Shown here piece after piece: positions 27,138-32,035 of a stretch of 32,035 bases of DNA (position 1 is the first letter of the stretch; each line of letters opens with the position of its first letter). The notes under the pieces are model-generated. The model saw nothing but the letters and a program-made list of their open reading frames with translations. It was not told the origin of the DNA and searched no databases. The stretch spans positions 1-32,035 of the IMG/VR virus record IMGVR_UViG_3300030108_002666. The stretch is one strand, 5' to 3'. This stretch comes from a virus. A program made the position numbers and the translations under genes.

Positions 27138-28589
27138 ATGGAAATAAAAAACTTAGACTTTAGTAGAAATATGGATTTAGAGTTATCTAAAAACTCCTTT
27201 CCTTATTTCTTTACAGAAGTTCTAGGTTTTGAGTTTACTGCTTTTCATCAAGAATGGTTAGACCTAATGAATACAACTGATAGAACTGTTGTTATCTGTA
27301 GTCGTGACCATGGAAAATCCGTATTCATGCATTCGTGGGCAGTATGGCAGTTATGTTTTCAACCTGCTCCTTATCAGATGTTATACATTTCTTCTAACCA
27401 TAAACAGACTATGGTTCATATGAGAGATATAGATAAACTGTTTAACAATCCAACTATTGCTCATTTTAGACCATCAAGAGGATGGGCTGTAGGAAACATT
27501 ACTCTCACTAACGGTAATTCAATTTTAGAACGCTCAGTAGGTTCTCAGATTAGAGGGCTTCATCCACAAGAAATAATTATTGATGACCCTCTAAAAGAAT
27601 TCAGTTTAACTGCTATTAAAAAAGTTACAGATTGGTTTTTTGGTGATATGATTCCTACACTTCACCATACTGCTAGTCTTAGAATGATTGGAACTCCTTT
27701 TACTTATACAGATATTTTTAGTTTATTAGCCAGTGAGGAATATTCAGAAGTTTATACTGTTAGAAACTATCCTTGTCTTAATCAGAACAATGAACCTTTA
27801 TGGCCCTCTCGTTGGGATTATGACTCTTTAATGCAAAGAAAAAAAGAAGTAGGTTCATTAAAATTTACAAGAGAATATCTATGTATCCCTATATCTACTG
27901 GAACTGCTTTATTCGCTCAAGAACATATAGATGCATGTAAAGAAGCAGGTAAAAAAGATATTCTACGGTTAAGACATAGAAAGGATTCGGGATATAATTA
28001 CTATGTAGGCGTTGACCCTGCTATTTCTACTGACGGGGATTATAATGTTATTATGGTTTTAGAAGTAGATGAACAAAGAAATAAAAGAATCATTTATGTT
28101 GATAGACAAAAGAATGTAGAGTTTAGAGATAACATAAATAAAATAAAGATGGTTGCTCAATTATTTGAACCCGATGTAATCTATTTTGAAACAAATACAT
28201 TTGCTAAATCTTTTACTCAAGAGTTGCGTAATGAAACCGATTTAAATATTAGAGATGTTACTATGACTCGTAGGAAGAAAGAGGAAATTATTCTTAATTT
28301 ACAAATGAATATAGAAAACGCTAAGATTATATTTCCTAGAGGAAATGATGAATCGAGAAAAGTGACTGATAATATTATAGAGGAATTATCTATGTTTAGT
28401 ATTACTGACAGTGGAAAGTTTGAAGGGGTGGGTGCGCACGATGACTTAGTTATGGGACTCGCTCTTGCTAATTCCGCTACACATGATATGTTAGAATCAA
28501 TTATATTATTAGATGACATGGCAATATTTGATAATGAGCAACCACAGGCCACTGTTATAGGAGGGGGAGCATTTGGACTTAATTTCTAA
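27138..28589 (+). CDS. terL: Terminase large subunit (TerL)
   Basis: ATP-driven DNA packaging motor with nuclease. ATPase: Walker A CSRDHGKS (about 54-61), Walker B EIIIDD (145-150), coupling motif MIGTP (183-187). RNase H-like nuclease: GVDPA Asp (about 293), FETN Glu (351), GAHDDLVMGLA Asp (about 434-435). All key residues are present and 483 aa is usual for the family. ATG 27138 is chosen with GTGATTAAT upstream. It has no MSW tag, as expected for a protein that leaves the virion. Confidence 0.95.
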   Translation: MEIKNLDFSRNMDLELSKNSFPYFFTEVLGFEFTAFHQEWLDLMNTTDRTVVICSRDHGKSVFMHSWAVWQLCFQPAPYQMLYISSNHKQTMVHMRDIDKLFNNPTIAHFRPSRGWAVGNITLTNGNSILERSVGSQIRGLHPQEIIIDDPLKEFSLTAIKKVTDWFFGDMIPTLHHTASLRMIGTPFTYTDIFSLLASEEYSEVYTVRNYPCLNQNNEPLWPSRWDYDSLMQRKKEVGSLKFTREYLCIPISTGTALFAQEHIDACKEAGKKDILRLRHRKDSGYNYYVGVDPAISTDGDYNVIMVLEVDEQRNKRIIYVDRQKNVEFRDNINKIKMVAQLFEPDVIYFETNTFAKSFTQELRNETDLNIRDVTMTRRKKEEIILNLQMNIENAKIIFPRGNDESRKVTDNIIEELSMFSITDSGKFEGVGAHDDLVMGLALANSATHDMLESIILLDDMAIFDNEQPQATVIGGGAFGLNF

Positions 28590-29928
28590 AAGTGAAGAAG
28601 GGGATAAACTTCGAGAAGAAGCACAAAGAGTTAGTGAATTAGCAGAATTAAAAGATAGAGAACAAGAAATAAAAGACCAATTAGAAACAGTTGATAAATG
28701 GATTTCGACTTTACCTCTTATGAGTGATTATGAAGTAGCAATGAGTGTTTCTAAGAGATATAATATGAATATAACAGAGGCAAAATCTCAGTTAGATTCT
28801 TTTCCAAAACAATATACAATAGAAAATAAATCAATTCCAGAAGTTGTTAAAGATTTAAAAAAACATAGACGAAAATTAAAAGGAGACAATAAATTAGAAT
28901 TCACTAAAGGAATAGAAAATTTAATTGTTGCTTATTCTAATCATCTATCTGACTGTATAAAATCTATTTATTGGTTAGCACCATATGAAACTCCCCTTAG
29001 ACAAATGAGATATACAGAAAATGATTTAAAGAAAATTCACTCTATTAAAGATGAAGGAACTAGAAGAGATATTATAGAAAGTTTGTGTAAATTTTGGGAG
29101 GCAGAATTACATAGAGGTAATGAGTATAATTCTAATTATTCTTCCTTAACTAAAACGATGACTAATTCTAAAAGGGAGTTTAGAAAAATAATAACTGATA
29201 TTCCTAATCAAGTTATTAAGACTAATGTTTCTAAACAATTAGATGATTTTGTTTTAAAATCAGTATGTAATGAACAAGGAATATCTGCTAGACAAATATA
29301 TGATAGATTACCAACTAAATTACATAGAAGGGCTTCTCCACAAATTATCTGTAAAATAGCAGATAAAATGAATATCACTAATATAGATGGGGAATATTAT
29401 AAATTACCTATGGAAATTAAAAAAGACCTTTATGCTTATACTGCGGCCTTTATAGATTCAGATGGTTACATAACTATGGATAGAAATTATAATCCTAGAA
29501 TTGGAATTATTGCTACGGGTAATAGGGGTAAAGCATTCGTAACTGAATTACATAAAGAACTAGGATTTGGTAAATTACATTTAGACCAAAAATCCCCACA
29601 AGCAACTAGGGCTGTTCAAAGGTTAAACTTTTATTCTCAAGATGATATTACTAAGTTGATTTCGAAAACTAGACCACACTATAGAATGAAAGGAGATAAT
29701 GCTGACATCCTTACAGAGTTAATTCGTATAAAGAAAAATCACAAAAAACAATCTTGGGCCAAAGAAAGAATGCAAGAATTATTTAAGTTGATGAAATGGG
29801 CCAACCACGCAGACCATGTTAATTACGACTTTTCAAAGGATGGTATAGACGTGGAGAATATTGCTAAATATAAGGAGAATAATAAAATGAGTGTTATGGA
29901 TAAATTAGAAACAGGAGTAGTGGTATAA
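28573..29928 (+). CDS. LAGLIDADG-domain protein between TerL and portal, 451 aa
   Basis: TTG 28573 overlaps the TerL end by 17 nt. The N-terminal 220 residues are helical and charged. Residues about 225-280 look like a winged helix (ARQIYDRLPTKL, ISARQ). AAFIDSDGYITMD (about 290-303) is a LAGLIDADG motif followed by the expected alpha/beta homing-endonuclease fold pattern (LGFGKLHLDQ, PHYRMKGDNADI). Only one motif is seen, so it would act as a dimer. No intein splice motifs. It may be a homing endonuclease or a domesticated DNA-binding protein. Confidence 0.7.
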   Translation: MDLISKSEEGDKLREEAQRVSELAELKDREQEIKDQLETVDKWISTLPLMSDYEVAMSVSKRYNMNITEAKSQLDSFPKQYTIENKSIPEVVKDLKKHRRKLKGDNKLEFTKGIENLIVAYSNHLSDCIKSIYWLAPYETPLRQMRYTENDLKKIHSIKDEGTRRDIIESLCKFWEAELHRGNEYNSNYSSLTKTMTNSKREFRKIITDIPNQVIKTNVSKQLDDFVLKSVCNEQGISARQIYDRLPTKLHRRASPQIICKIADKMNITNIDGEYYKLPMEIKKDLYAYTAAFIDSDGYITMDRNYNPRIGIIATGNRGKAFVTELHKELGFGKLHLDQKSPQATRAVQRLNFYSQDDITKLISKTRPHYRMKGDNADILTELIRIKKNHKKQSWAKERMQELFKLMKWANHADHVNYDFSKDGIDVENIAKYKENNKMSVMDKLETGVVV

Positions 29929-31574
29929 TGCCTGAAGAAAAAAGAAGATTTTCTATTGTTAATTTTTTTAGAAAATCAACTCCTGTTCCCGCTGATAGAG
30001 AAGTATATCAGATGGGAATACAGGAAAGACATCATCCTTTAATGATGACTGGCCCTATAGTCTATCATGTTGCAGATAGTTCAGTTATTCTTAGAACTTG
30101 TATAACTCAATTAAAAAATGAAATATTTAGACGAGGATATGAATGGGCTCCTAAGTTTGCTGTTAAGTGTAAAGATTGTGGCAAAGAACATGACCAGCCA
30201 GTAAAACAATGTGCAGAATGTGATTCTACTAATCTTATTAAACCTAATAAAGACCAAAAGAAATACGCTGATAGTTTTATGAATCATGCTTATGTTAATG
30301 AATCAGAACAAATGTTTATTGATGTTTTAAAAGAATTAGAAGATGATTTGAATATAATGGATGATGCTTATTTAGTATTAGTTAAAGAATATTTTATTGA
30401 TGGTAATAGTAACATTAGAGCGCATAAAATCAAACAAGTATATAGGGCAGACCCAGTAACTATGGCTATCGTTTGTGATGATGAAGGAAATAAGGGAGGT
30501 GACACATACACTTGTATTCACCATAGAGAAGTTACCACTAGTGACCCTCATGAAAAATGCCCTGAATGTGGTGGAGATACTTATCCAGTTCATTACACTA
30601 ACAGAGCGCATGGTTATCAGCAAAATTTCATAAAGGGAGAGGTGCTTCATTTCAGTAAGTATTCACCAAGTAGATTATATGGAACAAGTCCTGTTATAAC
30701 TTTATGGAATCACTTAACAACTTTAATTGCTATGGAGAATTATATTAATCAAGCATATACAAAAGCGAGAATGCCAAAAGGATTATTGGCTGTTCAAACT
30801 AGAAATATAGAGTCAATGAAAACTTTCTGGAGGGGAGTAAAAGAAAAGATGGAGCAAGATGCTCACTTTATTCCTGTTATGGGAATAGAAGCAGAGAATG
30901 GTAGAGGCTCTGTAGAGTGGGTTAAGTTCATGGATAGTTTAAAAGAAATGGATTACATTTCAGTTAAAGAAGATTTGAGAGATAGAGTTGCGGCTTTCTA
31001 TGGTGTAAGTAAAATCTTTATGGCGGATAATTCTGCTAGTGGTGGGTTAAATAATGAAGGTATGCAAATACTTGTAACTAATCGTGCAGTAGAGATGGCT
31101 CAAAATGTTTGGAATAAATATGTATTTCCGTTTATAGTTGAGCAATTTGGTATAACTGATTGGAAGTTAATTTTACCTCCTTCGGAAGAAGAAGATGAAA
31201 TAGCAGTTATGCGTAAAAGAGAAATTGAAGTTAATATTGCTGGTCAAATTAAAAACCTAGGATTTGAAGTTGATATGGATGAAAATGGTAAGTTTATATT
31301 TAGTAAACCAGAACCACAACAACAAGAGGGCCAAGAAGGAGAAGAAGATAAACCAATTGAATCTGACCCTTATGCTGGAACTGATATTGACCAGTCACAA
31401 CTTGGACAAATGATGGAAGCGGGAACTAGACCTACAATGGCAGAAGCGGGAAAGCCCGCTGAAGTAAAGTCTAAACCTAAGATGAGTGTAGGGCCACCTA
31501 ATCGTAGTAAAGGTTTACCAAGAGATGCCGCTAATAATAATGTAGATAGAAGAACTGAAAGAGGTGGGATATAA
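29928..31574 (+). CDS. Portal protein with two zinc-ribbon insertions, 548 aa
   Basis: Forms the ring at the capsid vertex through which DNA passes. Portal-type features: RLYGTSPVITLWNHLTTLIAMENYIN followed by ARMPKGLLAVQ, then AAFYGVSKIFMADNSASGGLNNEGMQI and FPFIVEQFG. Two Cys clusters are inserted, C81/C84/C95/C98 and C196/H199/C211/C214, each likely to bind zinc; such inserts are unusual for portals. Its place after TerL supports the call. C-terminus is Gln/Glu/Pro-rich and flexible. Untagged. Confidence 0.85.
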   Translation: MPEEKRRFSIVNFFRKSTPVPADREVYQMGIQERHHPLMMTGPIVYHVADSSVILRTCITQLKNEIFRRGYEWAPKFAVKCKDCGKEHDQPVKQCAECDSTNLIKPNKDQKKYADSFMNHAYVNESEQMFIDVLKELEDDLNIMDDAYLVLVKEYFIDGNSNIRAHKIKQVYRADPVTMAIVCDDEGNKGGDTYTCIHHREVTTSDPHEKCPECGGDTYPVHYTNRAHGYQQNFIKGEVLHFSKYSPSRLYGTSPVITLWNHLTTLIAMENYINQAYTKARMPKGLLAVQTRNIESMKTFWRGVKEKMEQDAHFIPVMGIEAENGRGSVEWVKFMDSLKEMDYISVKEDLRDRVAAFYGVSKIFMADNSASGGLNNEGMQILVTNRAVEMAQNVWNKYVFPFIVEQFGITDWKLILPPSEEEDEIAVMRKREIEVNIAGQIKNLGFEVDMDENGKFIFSKPEPQQQEGQEGEEDKPIESDPYAGTDIDQSQLGQMMEAGTRPTMAEAGKPAEVKSKPKMSVGPPNRSKGLPRDAANNNVDRRTERGGI

Positions 31575-31957
31575 TGAGTTGGCAAGATATACTAAAACAG
31601 AATTTACAACCATTTATTGATTCCGTTCTTGCTCCTAAGTTTAAAAGGTTGCAAAAAATTGTAAGGGTTATTGTAATAACTGACCAACAAAAATATTCCC
31701 AACAAAAAAGGGGCGGCCAATATGTTACAATAGAATTACAAGAGGGTTCTCCTGAAGCACAACAATTACAGAGTTTAACTAATAGACCAGTGGAAGTAGG
31801 AACTTTTGCAAGAGATATGCAACAACCACAAAAAGTAACAGGGAAAAAGGGTAGAGAATTTCCTGAAAATGGTTTTAAAGTTTATATTTTTGAATTAGAA
31901 ATGCCTAGACGACCACAAGAACCTCAACAAATAACACAATATGTAAGGAGAGGATAA
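31574..31957 (+). CDS. MSW-tagged unknown protein, 127 aa
   Basis: ATG 31574 overlaps the portal stop by one nt, with GGTGGGAT before it. Tag MSWQDILKQN, then a beta-rich centre (VRVIVITDQQKY, GQYVTIELQEG, FKVYIFELEMP) and a Gln/Pro/Arg-rich end. By position a head or connector-associated protein. No family recognised. Confidence 0.7.
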   Translation: MSWQDILKQNLQPFIDSVLAPKFKRLQKIVRVIVITDQQKYSQQKRGGQYVTIELQEGSPEAQQLQSLTNRPVEVGTFARDMQQPQKVTGKKGREFPENGFKVYIFELEMPRRPQEPQQITQYVRRG

Positions 31958-31958
31958 T

Positions 31959-32035
31959 ATGAGTTGGGTTTCAGTTTTAAAATTAGGGGAAATGGGTTCT
32001 AGGAAAACATTCAATGATTATGATAAAGCAAGAAG
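31959..32035 (+). CDS. MSW-tagged protein, 5' end only
   Basis: ATG 31959 follows GGAGAGGATAAT and opens MSWVSVLKLG, then GEMGSRKTFNDYDKAR to the window edge. The tag and Shine-Dalgarno make it a real start; nothing further can be said. Confidence 0.7.
   Translation, partial: MSWVSVLKLGEMGSRKTFNDYDKAR

Noticed and set aside
17256-28552. Many long leftward frames opposite the late operon (for example 17256-17672, 18595-19023, 22693-23202, 28217-28552)
   Set aside because: They are mirror frames of well-supported rightward genes, Ser/Phe/Leu-rich as expected for the complement of Lys/Glu-rich coding sequence, with no ribosome-binding sites.
28573-29928. Intein or intron inserted in TerL or portal
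   Set aside because: TerL and portal are complete and contiguous on either side, and no splice-junction residues are visible around the LAGLIDADG domain.
14466-32035. The MSW element as a DNA-level signal such as a conserved translation enhancer
   Set aside because: Codons, start codons and the residue before Trp vary while W-x2-[I/V/L]-L-K is kept, and tag-like copies occur internally and at C-termini, so selection is at protein level.

Overview
The window looks like 32 kb of a tailed (head-tail, Caudoviricetes-type) double-stranded DNA virus genome, most likely infecting an archaeon. It is AT-rich and gene-dense, with ATGA/GTGA/TAATG stop-start overlaps. It carries a large terminase subunit and a portal protein, and the starts I chose mostly follow a GGTGAT-type Shine-Dalgarno site. 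The archaeal assignment is an inference. It rests on a set of leaderless, TATA-like promoters whose box lies exactly 22 nt from the start codon, and on general resemblance to uncultured marine archaeal viruses. I cannot name the host lineage. Neither a major capsid gene nor a replication enzyme gene is recognisable; these presumably lie outside the window.

Layout. (1) 1-7207: a leftward block of about 22 small, tightly coupled genes, mostly unrecognised. It includes several CxxC mini-proteins, small membrane proteins, a ubiquitin-like/ThiS-like small protein ending in GG-N, a DUF1599/NMAD1-like protein and a conserved 'KHVVKM' phage-family protein. (2) 7208-8381: a 1.2 kb noncoding control region. 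It has long hairpins, two copies of a structured RNA motif with compensatory base changes, and then an AT-rich stretch with TTCTCA iterons and (AAT)n that resembles a replication origin. (3) 8382-13204: a mosaic of short transcription units on both strands. Most are headed by the same nested palindrome (CAAAG...ACCATATGGT...CTTTG) followed by ACCTYATA, and several end in a UUCG-tetraloop hairpin. Two of these promoters drive segments with no obvious gene immediately downstream, which are candidate noncoding RNAs or long leaders. (4) 13329-13587: one small gene and the likely start of the late operon. (5) 13639-32035: one long rightward operon. It encodes a complete-looking HMG-CoA lyase, a 2H-phosphoesterase-like protein, a class II CCA-adding enzyme, unknown virion-type proteins, a putative small terminase, two very large unknown proteins, a cluster of small basic proteins, TerL, a LAGLIDADG-containing protein and the portal.

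The most striking feature is that 15 unrelated proteins of the late operon begin with the same short element, M-[S/T/N/D/G]-W-x-x-[I/V/L]-L-K. Four further copies occur inside or at the C-terminus of late proteins. The putative packaging motor proteins and the HMG-CoA lyase lack it. The best explanation I can offer is a virion-targeting tag, functionally like the capsid-targeting sequence of phage T4 internal proteins. If so, the tagged RNA-repair enzymes (2H phosphoesterase and CCA transferase) would be delivered with the genome, perhaps to restore host tRNAs damaged by antiviral nucleases.
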